A stretch of 64,000 nucleotides of DNA. Origin: Pedobacter sp. B4-66 (GTDB lineage Bacteria; Bacteroidota; Bacteroidia; Sphingobacteriales; Sphingobacteriaceae). Position 1 is the first letter of the stretch, and each line of letters starts with the position of its first letter. Where the stretch lies: positions 186,001 to 250,000 of the forward strand of contig NZ_JAFVME010000001.1 of the NCBI RefSeq assembly GCF_018492665.1, written 5' to 3'. This document shows, in pieces, positions 9,970 to 18,682 of the stretch. The notes under the pieces are model-generated. The model was given only the letters and a program-made list of their open reading frames with translations, was not told where the DNA came from and did no database searches. The translations under genes were made by a program, and so were the position numbers.

Positions 9970-10767
9970 ATGAAGAAAACGCTCTTTTCAATTGCACTTG
10001 CAATTGCTGCTACGGCATGCTATGCCCAAACCTCAAAGGTTATTGTTGATACAGTATCAAAAAACATCAACAAAGACCAACAATCTTTCAAACCAACCAC
10101 TGGCTCAATCGTTACCGAGCTAAATTTCAATCCTTTCAAAGGAAACTTAAGTTTAAACAACTCTCTTAATCAAATTAAGGTAAGGTACTTTATTAGCCCC
10201 GACGTAGCTTTAAGATTAGGTTTTAATGCCAGCAAGAAAGACTCTACCGCTAACATCAACAATCCTTATGGTACTCAAAGTATTTTCATTAAAAACGAAA
10301 GAGAAAGTACTTTAATTGGGTTTAATTTTGGTGTGGAAAAACACTTTAAAGGTACCAAACGGCTATCTCCTTATGTTGCAGCTGACTTTTCAATAAGCAG
10401 TAAATCAGCAAGTCAGGAAATTAAGGATAATGGTTCTTCTACCTCTATTAAAAATGGTTGGCTTGAAACTATTTACATACCGAACAGCTCAAACTATTAT
10501 AATCAGCTACAAGAAAATGCATACACACGTTATGGTCTAAACTTAATTGCGGGTTTTGATTTTTATGTCGCTAAGAACTTCTTTGTTGGTTATGAATTTA
10601 ACTTCAATATATCAAAAACGGAATACAAAAACGTAGAAGTAACTTTTACAGGTCAAAATCCCAATACAGGTCAACCTAATAACAACTTCAATGATACCGG
10701 CAAAAAATCGGCATCAACTTTTGGCCCAACACTAATAAACGGTGTTCGCGTTGGTTATTCATTTTAA
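9970..10767 (+). CDS. Outer-membrane beta-barrel protein
   Basis: About 265 residues from the ATG at 9970, which begins a good signal peptide (MKKTLFSIALAIAATACYAQ). An upstream in-frame ATG at 9928 would put 14 polar residues in front and is less likely. The mature protein shows alternating strands typical of small porin-like barrels (GSIVTELNFNPFKGNLSLN, VRYFISPDVALRLGFNAS, YGLNLIAGFDFYVAKNFFVGYEFNFNIS) and ends in NGVRVGYSF, with the terminal aromatic residue expected for barrel insertion. The TIG lipoprotein gene begins 14 bp downstream, so the two are likely co-expressed. No specific function is assigned. Confidence 0.82.
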   Translation: MKKTLFSIALAIAATACYAQTSKVIVDTVSKNINKDQQSFKPTTGSIVTELNFNPFKGNLSLNNSLNQIKVRYFISPDVALRLGFNASKKDSTANINNPYGTQSIFIKNERESTLIGFNFGVEKHFKGTKRLSPYVAADFSISSKSASQEIKDNGSSTSIKNGWLETIYIPNSSNYYNQLQENAYTRYGLNLIAGFDFYVAKNFFVGYEFNFNISKTEYKNVEVTFTGQNPNTGQPNNNFNDTGKKSASTFGPTLINGVRVGYSF

Positions 10768-10781
10768 TTGCAGACCTTAAT

Positions 10782-12446
10782 ATGAAAAAGAATATATTCT
10801 TAATAGCGATAGCTTTATTCGCATTTTTTCAGTTACAGAGCTGTAAAAAAGACAATCTTACCGGCCCTGAAATCCAAACACTATCTGCCATTGCATTAGC
10901 ACCTAACGCAGCAACTTTTACAGGCAGTATTGTAAGTAAAGGTAACTTTAACCCATTTGACTATGGTTTTATATATAGCGCATCACCAGATGTTGGCGAA
11001 GGAAAAGGCACAAAAATATCTTTAGGTAAAACCATCCCCCAAGGAGAATTTACAAAAGAAGTCCGCAATCTTAATCTCAGTAGTCCTTACTATTCGCCCG
11101 TTGTTTATGTTAGAGCATACATAGCTGATGAAAAAGGAACTGCATTAGGGAAACTAATACAGATGACCTTACCTAACCAACAGGTTGGAAATATTATACC
11201 TTCCACAGGAAAATCAGGTGATCAGGTTAAAATTTCAGGCAAATTTTATGCAGAATCTGATAGTGCAATAAATGTTATGTTTAATAATACCAAAGCAAAA
11301 ATTCTATCTGTTTCTGAAACTGAAATAACTGCCGAAGTACCTACAGGAATTCCAGCTTCACATGGCAATCAATTCAATGTAGAAGTAATTATTGGAGGAC
11401 AAAGGGTATCTAGCTCAAATGGCTTTACAATACTTGCCAACATAAAAGATTTTACACCGAAATCAGGTCCGTTAGGAACAGTAATTTCCTTTTCAGGAGA
11501 TAATCTTCCTCAGCCGTATTATTACCCTGATAACTTTAGCGTATTTTTTGGTGACCAACGTGTAGACCCAATAAATGCAAACCCTTTTCAAATATCGGTA
11601 CCGCCTACGGCTAAAGTAAAATCAGAGTTATCTGTAACGATCAGCAATAAAAAGGTTGTTTTACCTGGAGAATTTACGGTTACTCCTCCGGTATTTACCG
11701 GCATATCGACGGAAACTACATTGCCTGGAACTATAATTTCTATTTCCGGAACCAATTTGCCAGTAAACTACCAATATAATTATATACCTACTGCTAAAAT
11801 TGGAAGTACAGAGGTTACAATTAATCCTAATTATCAGGGCGATTATGAGATCGTTGTTCCGGATGATTTATCACCAGGAGAATATACAATATCAGTAACG
11901 TTAGGTCCACATACTGTAACGGTTCCTAAGAAACTTAAGGTATTATCTTATGCATTTACCGATTTTTCTCCTACAACTGGCGGTCCTGGTAAAGAAATAA
12001 ATATAACCGGAAACTTTATTAAGGATAGACAATATACTATATATTTTGGTGATATGGCTACAACCGGCACCGGTACATCTGCCACAAACTTAAAGGTAGA
12101 AGTGCCAACTGGAGTAAATGAGGGAAATGTAAAAATCTATTTAGCTTTTGGTGGCAAGAAAATTACTATTGCCAAAGAATTTAATGTTATTGGCCCCTCT
12201 ATTACCTCCTTCAGCCCTACATCGGGTAATGCCGGAACTGTTGTAACCATAAAAGGCAATGGTTTTGCACCATACTATGGTACTAATGTTAAATTCGGTA
12301 CTATTGACGCACCTGTTACCAGTATTACTGGAAACACAATTACTGTTGCTGTACCATCAAATTTAAATCCGGGTACAATGAAGTTAACTATAATGACTAA
12401 TGGACAAACTGTAACAAGTTCAAGCAGCTTTACAGTTACTAATTAG
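10782..12446 (+). CDS. Surface lipoprotein with IPT/TIG repeats
   Basis: A 554-residue lipoprotein with lipobox LQSC (Cys at residue 21) followed by KKDN, then a first domain (about 30-130) with a fibronectin-like pattern (AATFTGSIVSKGNFNPFDYGFIYSASP). After that come about five IPT/TIG immunoglobulin-like repeats. Each opens with a variant of (F/I)xPxSGxxGxxVxIxGxxF: near residues 140, 226, 305, 392 and 472, for example ITSFSPTSGNAGTVVTIKGN. Such repeats act as spacers or glycan- and protein-binding modules on the Bacteroidota surface. No enzyme domain is seen. A strong terminator follows. Confidence 0.85.
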   Translation: MKKNIFLIAIALFAFFQLQSCKKDNLTGPEIQTLSAIALAPNAATFTGSIVSKGNFNPFDYGFIYSASPDVGEGKGTKISLGKTIPQGEFTKEVRNLNLSSPYYSPVVYVRAYIADEKGTALGKLIQMTLPNQQVGNIIPSTGKSGDQVKISGKFYAESDSAINVMFNNTKAKILSVSETEITAEVPTGIPASHGNQFNVEVIIGGQRVSSSNGFTILANIKDFTPKSGPLGTVISFSGDNLPQPYYYPDNFSVFFGDQRVDPINANPFQISVPPTAKVKSELSVTISNKKVVLPGEFTVTPPVFTGISTETTLPGTIISISGTNLPVNYQYNYIPTAKIGSTEVTINPNYQGDYEIVVPDDLSPGEYTISVTLGPHTVTVPKKLKVLSYAFTDFSPTTGGPGKEINITGNFIKDRQYTIYFGDMATTGTGTSATNLKVEVPTGVNEGNVKIYLAFGGKKITIAKEFNVIGPSITSFSPTSGNAGTVVTIKGNGFAPYYGTNVKFGTIDAPVTSITGNTITVAVPSNLNPGTMKLTIMTNGQTVTSSSSFTVTN

Positions 12447-12479
12447 AAAGAGATATCTGTTTTTTACAAAAGAAAACTT

Positions 12480-12526
12480 AAAAGTAAAAGGGTTCGTGGT
12501 TTTAAACCACGAACCCTTTTACTTTT
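12480..12526. terminator. Long bidirectional terminator
   Basis: A perfect 23-bp inverted repeat, 12480-12502 with 12504-12526, around a single central base. The arms begin AAAAGTAAAAGGGTTCGTGG on the left. The A- and T-rich ends make it usable from both sides, for the TIG lipoprotein gene (plus) and kduD (minus). Confidence 0.9.
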
Positions 12527-12542
12527 TAATGGCGTTAAAACT

Positions 12543-13313
12543 TTACCTACCCATCCATCCACCGTCAACCGTCATTACAGTACCATGCATATAAGAAGAT
12601 CCTTCTGAAGCCAGAAAAACCACAGGTCCTTTAAAATCTTCGGGGTCACCCCATCTACCTGCCGGAATACGCTCCATAATAGAACGGCTACGATTCTCAT
12701 CGGCCCTTAACGCTGCTGTATTATCTGTTGAAATATACCCTGGGGCTATTGCATTTACATTTACCCCTTTAGCGGCCCACTCATTTGCAAAAGCCTTTGT
12801 TAACTGGCCAATTGCCCCCTTACTGGCGGCATAGCCTGGCACTGTAATGCCTCCTTGAAATGTTAATAACGAAGCGGTAAAAATAACCTTGCCACTTCCT
12901 CTCAAAACCATTTCTTTTCCAATTTCCCTTGTCAGGATAAATGGAGCAGTTTGATTTACGGCAATCACCTCATCCCAATATTCATCAGGATGTTCAGCTA
13001 TCGGCTTTCTTAAAATAGTGCCGGCATTATTCACCAAAATATCTATTACAGAATGGTTTCTTTTTACCTGATCTATAAATTGTTTAAGCGAATTACGATC
13101 ATTAAAATCACATTGATAGGCATAAAACTTCTTACCACGAGCGTTGATAGATTTTTCTACCTCGCTACCTGATAGCTCTAAGTTTGCTGATACACCTATA
13201 ATGTCGGCACCGGCTTCTGCAAGCGCTTCGGCCATAGCTTTACCTATGCCTCTTTTACAACCTGTTACTAAAGCTATTTTTCCTTTTAAATTGAATAAAT
13301 CAAGTACTGCCAT
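12543..13313 (-). CDS. kduD: 2-dehydro-3-deoxy-D-gluconate 5-dehydrogenase (KduD), SDR family
   Basis: A 256-residue short-chain dehydrogenase that reduces 2,5-diketo-3-deoxygluconate (DKII) to 2-keto-3-deoxygluconate (KDG) with NADH, the second step after KduI in breakdown of unsaturated uronates. Visible are the cofactor motif TGCKRGIG (about 17-24), NNAG (about 95), the catalytic Ser in FTASLLTFQGG, YAASK (about 161-165) and the C-terminus TVDGGWMGR characteristic of KduD. It is last in the lacI-GH88-kduI-DUF4861-kduD operon, 13 bp after DUF4861. The operon context makes KduD much more likely than a generic sugar dehydrogenase. Confidence 0.93.
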   Translation of the reverse strand: MAVLDLFNLKGKIALVTGCKRGIGKAMAEALAEAGADIIGVSANLELSGSEVEKSINARGKKFYAYQCDFNDRNSLKQFIDQVKRNHSVIDILVNNAGTILRKPIAEHPDEYWDEVIAVNQTAPFILTREIGKEMVLRGSGKVIFTASLLTFQGGITVPGYAASKGAIGQLTKAFANEWAAKGVNVNAIAPGYISTDNTAALRADENRSRSIMERIPAGRWGDPEDFKGPVVFLASEGSSYMHGTVMTVDGGWMGR

Positions 13314-13326
13314 TTTTTTATTTTTC

Positions 13327-14469
13327 TTATTGCACTTTTACAGTTAGGGGCTGCTTTAATTTCTGATTAAAAGTATCCAGAAGCTTAAACCATGCCTTTG
13401 CATTGGTAATTTCGTTACCCTTACTCCATGCCGAACCATTATAATACACTATTGGCTCATCACTTTTCACAGAAGTATGAGTAAGCAAATGAACTTTATC
13501 TGTATTCATTTTCACTTTTCCATGAGGAATGATGATTACTGCAACTCCTGTAGTTCCATCTACACCATGCTCGGGCTCCCAATAACCTAACACACCGTGT
13601 TGTTCATCCATTAAAATAGCTCCAGGTTCAGTACGCTTAACTATACCTATCACTACAGGTAGTTCTGAACCTCCTGAATAAGAATAATCTGCTTCTATAC
13701 GATTAAAGTGAGATCCTGCATCCAGAGCTATTGTTTTCACCACTTTTACAGATTTACCTGCCACATCCCATTCGTCGTAATACAGTTTAAAAGAAGTACG
13801 CAAAGGGCCATTATCTAACACTTTCCAATTGTGATAATTTTTAGAGTAATAAACAGAATCCTTAACATAAGGAGCTATGTCGCCTGCTCCTAATGTTAAG
13901 CCTACACTATAATAATCCATTCCATCACCATGATCAGTATGGTAATCTCCTCTTTTGTACCAATCGTTAATTACAAGTTTATTGGTTTTCTTTACCCAGA
14001 TATCTATACCAAAAGCATTATCTTTTCTGGTTTCCAAAGCCTTTCCATACATACGATTGGCCACTTTGTCATTTTCCCATGCAAAATCGTCGTAACGTTC
14101 GGGAACGTAGCGTCCGTAGGTTTTTTTAACCATAGCAGTAGGTTTCCCTGCTACAATTAGGAGCTTAGCATTTCCTTTTGCTTTAATGCTAACCTGTACC
14201 AGTAAATTCTGAATGGCTACTTCTCCTTTATGCTCCAGCTGAAACTGGACTTCTTTTTTAGTAGTAGCATCCAATACTTTGAAATTTGCAGTATCAATAC
14301 CCGGATACTTTGTAATGATGCTTGCCCAGTTAACTGACAATACCTCTCCTACCCGATCCAGATCAGATGAGTTGTTAATAACAATGGTTGTTTTGACTGT
14401 ATTTGTTTGTGCTTGTCCAAAGATTGATGCACCTGATAACAACAATAAAAACGCAAATACCTTTTTCAT
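13327..14469 (-). CDS. DUF4861-family exported protein of the uronate operon
   Basis: A 380-residue exported protein with a signal peptide ending GASIFGQAQ (about residue 20). It resembles the DUF4861 family, beta-sandwich proteins found in pectin- and uronate-degradation loci. Visible conserved parts are YGRYVPERYDDFAWENDKVA, RKDNAFGIDIWVK and DWYKRGDYHTDHGDGMDYYSVG, whose clustered His and Asp suggest a metal or sugar site. The catalytic activity of the family is not known to me. Its location between kduI and kduD, 5 bp from the kduI stop, indicates a part in handling unsaturated uronate oligomers outside the cytoplasm. Confidence 0.8.
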   Translation of the reverse strand: MKKVFAFLLLLSGASIFGQAQTNTVKTTIVINNSSDLDRVGEVLSVNWASIITKYPGIDTANFKVLDATTKKEVQFQLEHKGEVAIQNLLVQVSIKAKGNAKLLIVAGKPTAMVKKTYGRYVPERYDDFAWENDKVANRMYGKALETRKDNAFGIDIWVKKTNKLVINDWYKRGDYHTDHGDGMDYYSVGLTLGAGDIAPYVKDSVYYSKNYHNWKVLDNGPLRTSFKLYYDEWDVAGKSVKVVKTIALDAGSHFNRIEADYSYSGGSELPVVIGIVKRTEPGAILMDEQHGVLGYWEPEHGVDGTTGVAVIIIPHGKVKMNTDKVHLLTHTSVKSDEPIVYYNGSAWSKGNEITNAKAWFKLLDTFNQKLKQPLTVKVQ

Positions 14470-14474
14470 AATTG

Positions 14475-15317
14475 TTACTTAAGCTCATTAATTGCACAAT
14501 GATCCATATCGCCATAATCAAGATTCTCACCAGCCATACCCCAAATAAAAGTGTAATTACTAGTACCGGCACCTGAATGTATAGACCAGTTAGGCGAAAT
14601 TACCGCTTGTTCATTTTGCATCCAGATGTGTCTGGTTTCCTCCGGTTCTCCCATAAAATGACAAACACTTTGGCCTCGTGGAACTTCAAAATAAAAGTAA
14701 ACCTCCATACGTCGGTCGTGAGTATGGGCAGGCATTGTATTCCAAACACTTCCACTCTTTAACTCAGTCATCCCCATTTGCAGTTGACAAGTAGGTAAAA
14801 CACTATTCACCAACAGTTTATTGATAACACGGTGATTTGCTGTTTCCGGGCTTCCTAATTCAACAATTTCGGCTTCTGCTTTTGATACCTTTTTGGTAGG
14901 ATATTTATGGTGAGCAAGGGCCGAATTGATATAGAATTTTGCAGGTTTCAATTTATCCGCAGAAGTAAAAGTTACATTTTTAGTTCCCTTTCCGATATAA
15001 AGAGCCTCTTTAAAATCAAGAGCATAACTTGCTCCATCAGCAACTATAGTACCTTTACCACCTACGTTGATAATGCCCATTTCTCTTCTTTCTAAAAAAT
15101 AGGCTGCTTTTAAGCTATCAGGATTTGAAAGCTCAATGGTTTCATTTACAGGCATTATCCCTCCGGCTATATATCGATCATAATGAGATAAGGTAAGATG
15201 AATATGATCAGCTTCGAATATTTCTGGGATTAGAAAATTTTTACGCAGATCTGCTGTAACCATTTGCTTAGTTTCAGTTGGACTTAATGCGTAGCGGCTT
15301 TCAAAATGTGTTTGCAT
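14475..15317 (-). CDS. kduI: 5-dehydro-4-deoxy-D-glucuronate isomerase
   Basis: A 280-residue cupin enzyme that isomerises 5-keto-4-deoxyuronate (DKI) to DKII in uronate breakdown. The start MQTHFESRYALSPTETKQM, and MPAHTHDRRMEVYFYFEVP with the zinc ligands His-x-His and Glu, are typical; the fourth ligand is the His in NWSIHSGAGTSNYTFIWGMAGEN. The length equals that of the family. It stands between the GH88 gene, which would release its substrate, and kduD, which uses its product, so the operon holds three successive steps. Confidence 0.96.
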   Translation of the reverse strand: MQTHFESRYALSPTETKQMVTADLRKNFLIPEIFEADHIHLTLSHYDRYIAGGIMPVNETIELSNPDSLKAAYFLERREMGIINVGGKGTIVADGASYALDFKEALYIGKGTKNVTFTSADKLKPAKFYINSALAHHKYPTKKVSKAEAEIVELGSPETANHRVINKLLVNSVLPTCQLQMGMTELKSGSVWNTMPAHTHDRRMEVYFYFEVPRGQSVCHFMGEPEETRHIWMQNEQAVISPNWSIHSGAGTSNYTFIWGMAGENLDYGDMDHCAINELK

Positions 15318-15334
15318 ATTTTCTTGTTGTTTTT

Positions 15335-16528
15335 TTATAAATACCAGTTTTTATAACGGTGTAAGGCTTCTAAAAAGTAGTAATCGGCATAAGTTAAGGG
15401 AACATCAATTTCCGAATTGTGAGGTATTGAACCTACACTGTGTTTCAACAAAAATCCGCCATTCTCTCCTAATTTTGCACGATAGGTATCAGAAGCCAAG
15501 GTTTTCAATGCTGTTTCTGCAGCACTTAAATATTGTTTACGTTCTGCTTTATCAGCATACTGAGCAAGTTCTAATAATGCCGATGCCATAACAGCTCCAG
15601 CAGAAGCATCACGGTAGGTATTAGGTATTCCTGGCGCATCGTAATCCCAGTAAGGAATCATATCTGCAGGCATATTAGGATCATTCAACATAAATTTAGC
15701 AATATTTTTTGCCTGTTTTAAGTATTGTTTGTCTTTAGTAAAACGATACATCATTGTATAACCATACAAGCCCCAGGCCTGTCCTCTGCTCCATGCAGAT
15801 GAATCTGCAGCACCTTGTGCTGTTATTTTCTGTAATACCTTACCCGTTTTCATATCATAATCGACAACATGATATGAACTGAAATCTGGTCTGAAATGAT
15901 TTTTGATGGTTGAATTAGCATGAGTAATTGCAATCTCTTTGTATTTTTTATCACCTCCATGATCGCTAACCCAGCTTAACAATTCCAGATTCATCATGTT
16001 ATCTATAATGACAGGACCAGCCATTTTTTTACTTGAATTCCAGGACTGAATTACTTTCGCTTCTGGATGGTAGCGTGTAGATAAAGATTCTGCAGCAGTA
16101 TCTATTGTTGTTTTATACGATGGATCTTTAAAGATGCGATAGGCATTGCCAAAGCTGCAATACATCATAAAACCAAGGTCATGGTTACCTGTATAATGCT
16201 TTTCCTTTTCTAGAATGGCAAGGCGAGCTTTAGCTTCCTTCAGGATTTCTTCATCTTTTGTGTATTCATAAATATAAAGCAGTGTGCCCGGAAAAAAACC
16301 ACTGCACCACCATTTGGTATCACTAGTTTCTACTTTACCTGTTTTTTCATAATAGGTTTTGGGCATTACATCGGCAGGAACATTTTTTGCAAGAACTTTG
16401 TATTGCTGATCTGCAAATTTAAATTGCTCATCTATCAATTGACTCATTTTTCCGCTCTTGTTCTGAGCGCTTAGCATGCCATTATTTATCAGTAAAAAAC
16501 AGACTGCGATTAATAGTTTTTTCATCAT
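15335..16528 (-). CDS. Exported unsaturated glucuronyl hydrolase, GH88/GH105-like
   Basis: A 397-residue protein with a signal peptide (MMKKLLIAVCFLLINNGMLSAQ) and an alpha/alpha-barrel of the GH88 type. These enzymes hydrate the 4,5 double bond of uronates left by polysaccharide lyases, releasing the unsaturated uronate that becomes DKI. Two candidate catalytic Asp residues lie in GNHDLGFMMYCSFGNAYR (about 120) and in IIDNMMNLELLSW (about 178). SSAWSRGQAWGLYGYTMMYR and DASAGAVMASALLELA are family motifs. It precedes kduI by 17 bp. GH88 fits better than GH105, but the two are related and the split was not tested. Confidence 0.9.
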   Translation of the reverse strand: MMKKLLIAVCFLLINNGMLSAQNKSGKMSQLIDEQFKFADQQYKVLAKNVPADVMPKTYYEKTGKVETSDTKWWCSGFFPGTLLYIYEYTKDEEILKEAKARLAILEKEKHYTGNHDLGFMMYCSFGNAYRIFKDPSYKTTIDTAAESLSTRYHPEAKVIQSWNSSKKMAGPVIIDNMMNLELLSWVSDHGGDKKYKEIAITHANSTIKNHFRPDFSSYHVVDYDMKTGKVLQKITAQGAADSSAWSRGQAWGLYGYTMMYRFTKDKQYLKQAKNIAKFMLNDPNMPADMIPYWDYDAPGIPNTYRDASAGAVMASALLELAQYADKAERKQYLSAAETALKTLASDTYRAKLGENGGFLLKHSVGSIPHNSEIDVPLTYADYYFLEALHRYKNWYL

Positions 16529-16551
16529 CTATATGGTTTTATATTCGGTTT

Positions 16552-17586
16552 TCAGGTTGTCATTCTTCTAATTAACTGCACAGGTATAGTTATGGGTTGA
16601 ATTCTCTCATCAACATTATTTCCGCCAGACTTTAGTAAATCCATCAGCGTCTCCACTATTTTTTCACCCACTTCTTCAGGAAATTGTTCTATCGTAGTTA
16701 TTGAAGGCGTAATTATTGAAGTTCGCGGATCATTTGAGTAACCTATAATTTTTAAGTTGCCAGGAACGTTGATTCCCTTTTCTCTCGCAAACTCAAGGGC
16801 CGCTATAGCACTGGTATCGTTATCTGTAAATATGCCGTCAGGAGTTACCGCTCCTTCAAACATTTTCCGCATGGCTTCTCTCGCATTGGTATGGGTTAAT
16901 TCCTGATGAAACACCCAATTTTTATTCACAGGAAGTTTGTGCTGTTCCATAGCTTGCTGAAACCCGGAGGAACGATCCTGATATAAATTTGAGGTTAAAG
17001 GGCCGGAGATATGAGCAATCCTTTTGCAGCCTGTTTCAATAAGATGAGTCGTTGCAATATATCCTCCCCTAAAATCATCGCCTTTTATTATTGCCGCATT
17101 TTGCTCATTTAGAGGTACACGGTCGTAAAAAACTACAGGCGTACCGTTTTGTAAAAGCTTATCGAAATGACTAAAATCTATAGTGTGTAATGTACAGGCC
17201 GCAATTAAAGCATCAACTCTCGAAGACAAAAGTATTTCAGCAAGTTCTTTTTCCATATCTAATGAATCGTTAGACTGGCATATGATCAGGTTATAACCAT
17301 ACTTATGTAAACCATTCTGAATGGTGGTAATTACCTCTGCATGAAAAAACATAGAAATCCTTGGCACAATAAGTCCGATGGTGTGGGTTTTATTGCTTCT
17401 AAGACCCGAAGCCATCTTGTTACGTCTATACCCTAGTTGTGCAGCCATTTTTAGCACATCATTTTTTGTTTTCTCCTTTACATAAGGATGGCCACTAAGC
17501 GCGCGGGAAATTGTTGCAGGTGAAAGCTTTAAAGCTTCTGCAATATCCAGAATTGTATTTTGTTGTGCCTTTTTTGGATTGGCCAT
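16552..17586 (-). CDS. LacI-family transcriptional regulator of uronate genes
   Basis: A 344-residue repressor. The HTH is at about 12-32 (ILDIAEALKLSPATISRALS), the hinge helix near 58-66 (NKMASGLRSN), and the rest is the periplasmic-binding-protein-like effector domain (TIGLIVPRISMFFHAEV ... DGIFTDNDTSAIAALEFAREKG). It is the first gene of the operon with GH88, kduI, DUF4861 and kduD. An 18-bp palindrome of the LacI operator type lies 67 bp upstream and a second copy is upstream of uxuA. Autoregulation, with a uronate intermediate such as KDG as inducer, is the natural inference; the inducer is not readable from the sequence. Confidence 0.92.
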   Translation of the reverse strand: MANPKKAQQNTILDIAEALKLSPATISRALSGHPYVKEKTKNDVLKMAAQLGYRRNKMASGLRSNKTHTIGLIVPRISMFFHAEVITTIQNGLHKYGYNLIICQSNDSLDMEKELAEILLSSRVDALIAACTLHTIDFSHFDKLLQNGTPVVFYDRVPLNEQNAAIIKGDDFRGGYIATTHLIETGCKRIAHISGPLTSNLYQDRSSGFQQAMEQHKLPVNKNWVFHQELTHTNAREAMRKMFEGAVTPDGIFTDNDTSAIAALEFAREKGINVPGNLKIIGYSNDPRTSIITPSITTIEQFPEEVGEKIVETLMDLLKSGGNNVDERIQPITIPVQLIRRMTT

Positions 17587-17652
17587 TTAAATATGAAATA
17601 GGGTTACCGGCTTAAGCTTATATAATTTCCAAGCTAACCAATAATACAATAA

Positions 17653-17670
17653 TATGAAAACGTTTTCATA
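17653..17670. promoter_or_regulatory. LacI-type operator upstream of the lacI-kdu operon
   Basis: A perfect 18-bp palindrome, TATGAAAACGTTTTCATA, with the central CG typical of LacI/GalR family operators. It lies 67 bp before the lacI start at 17586, in the 332-bp gap between the divergent lacI and lutA genes. The core GAAAACGTTTTC is identical to that at 23368-23379 before uxuA. Confidence 0.85.
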
Positions 17671-17788
17671 AATACCAACAAATGAATTTATCGGTATTTA
17701 TGATGTATAATTAACTCTAGTAATTCTAGTTAAATTCTTTAGATTAAGTTTTTCTGATTTAAATAACTTAATCTGAATATCATTATAT

Positions 17789-17800
17789 GAAATCGTTTCC
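17789..17800. promoter_or_regulatory. Possible degenerate LacI-type half palindrome
   Basis: GAAATCGTTTCC resembles the operator core GAAAACGTTTTC but has a shorter spacer. It lies 119 bp before lutA on the side facing that operon. It may be a weak secondary site or chance. Confidence 0.3.
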
Positions 17801-17865
17801 TTTCTAAATAACAAACTATTCTGCATAATATTCTTAATAACCTTATATTTACCGCATAGCATAAT

Positions 17866-17873
17866 TATATTTG
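17866..17873 (+). promoter_or_regulatory. -7 box before lutABC
   Basis: TATATTTG matches TAnnTTTG and ends 45 bp before the lutA start. No TTTG is found at the normal distance upstream. The rest of 17587-17918 contains only the operator at 17653-17670, the degenerate site at 17789-17800 and A+T-rich sequence. Confidence 0.4.
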
Positions 17874-17918
17874 CTCAAACACACAACCTAAACCAAGTAA
17901 GACCAGATACTTTTAACC

Positions 17919-18659
17919 ATGACTGTTGGACTTTTTATCCCCTGTTACATCGACCAGTTCTACCCAAATGCCGCAATTGCAACCTTAACTTTACTGAAAA
18001 AACTAGGCGTTGATGTGGTTTATCCCACTAAACAAACCTGTTGCGGTCAACCAATGGCCAATTCCGGTTTTGAACACCTTACGCAAGGATGCAACGATCT
18101 GTTTATAGAAAACTTTTCAGAATTTGATTATGTAGTATCCCCTTCCGGGAGCTGCGTACTTCACATTAAGGATCACCTTCATGCCGAGAAGGCTGAAGAT
18201 AAAGCCCTTGGGATCAGAAAAAAGATTTATGAACTAACCGAGTTTCTTACCGATGTTCTTAAAGTTGAGAAATTAACTGCAAGCTTCCCACATAAAGTTG
18301 GCGTACACCAAAGTTGTCACGGGCAGCGTGGATTAATGCTGGCTCAAATGACAGAACTTGTTGAGGCTCCTTTCTCTAAACCTTTACATTTGCTAAATAT
18401 GGTTCAAGGTCTGGAACTCATTGACCTAAAACGTCCTGATGAGTGCTGTGGTTTTGGTGGTACTTTTTGTGTTGCTGAAGAAGCTGTTTCTGTAAAAATG
18501 GGTAAAGACAGAGTTGCAGATCACCTTAATGGTGGCGCGGAGTACATTACCGCAGCAGACATGTCTTGCCTGATGCATATGGAAGGTATTTTACGCAGAC
18601 AAAACAGCAATGTTAAAGTAATACACATTGCAGAGATATTAAACGCACAGGAATTTTAA
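17919..18659 (+). CDS. lutA: L-lactate dehydrogenase complex subunit LutA (CCG-domain Fe-S protein)
   Basis: A 246-residue cytosolic protein with two cysteine-rich CCG domains of the heterodisulfide-reductase/GlpC type: KQTCCGQPMANSGF near residue 42 and DECCGFGGTFCVAEEAVS near 173. With LutB and LutC it oxidises L-lactate to pyruvate. It starts at ATG 17919 and is followed by lutB after 23 bp. It is divergent from the lacI-kdu operon. Glycolate-oxidase subunits share the CCG domain, but the LutBC neighbours settle the call. Confidence 0.94.
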   Translation: MTVGLFIPCYIDQFYPNAAIATLTLLKKLGVDVVYPTKQTCCGQPMANSGFEHLTQGCNDLFIENFSEFDYVVSPSGSCVLHIKDHLHAEKAEDKALGIRKKIYELTEFLTDVLKVEKLTASFPHKVGVHQSCHGQRGLMLAQMTELVEAPFSKPLHLLNMVQGLELIDLKRPDECCGFGGTFCVAEEAVSVKMGKDRVADHLNGGAEYITAADMSCLMHMEGILRRQNSNVKVIHIAEILNAQEF

Positions 18660-18682
18660 ACCCACAAACCAACAGTAATAAA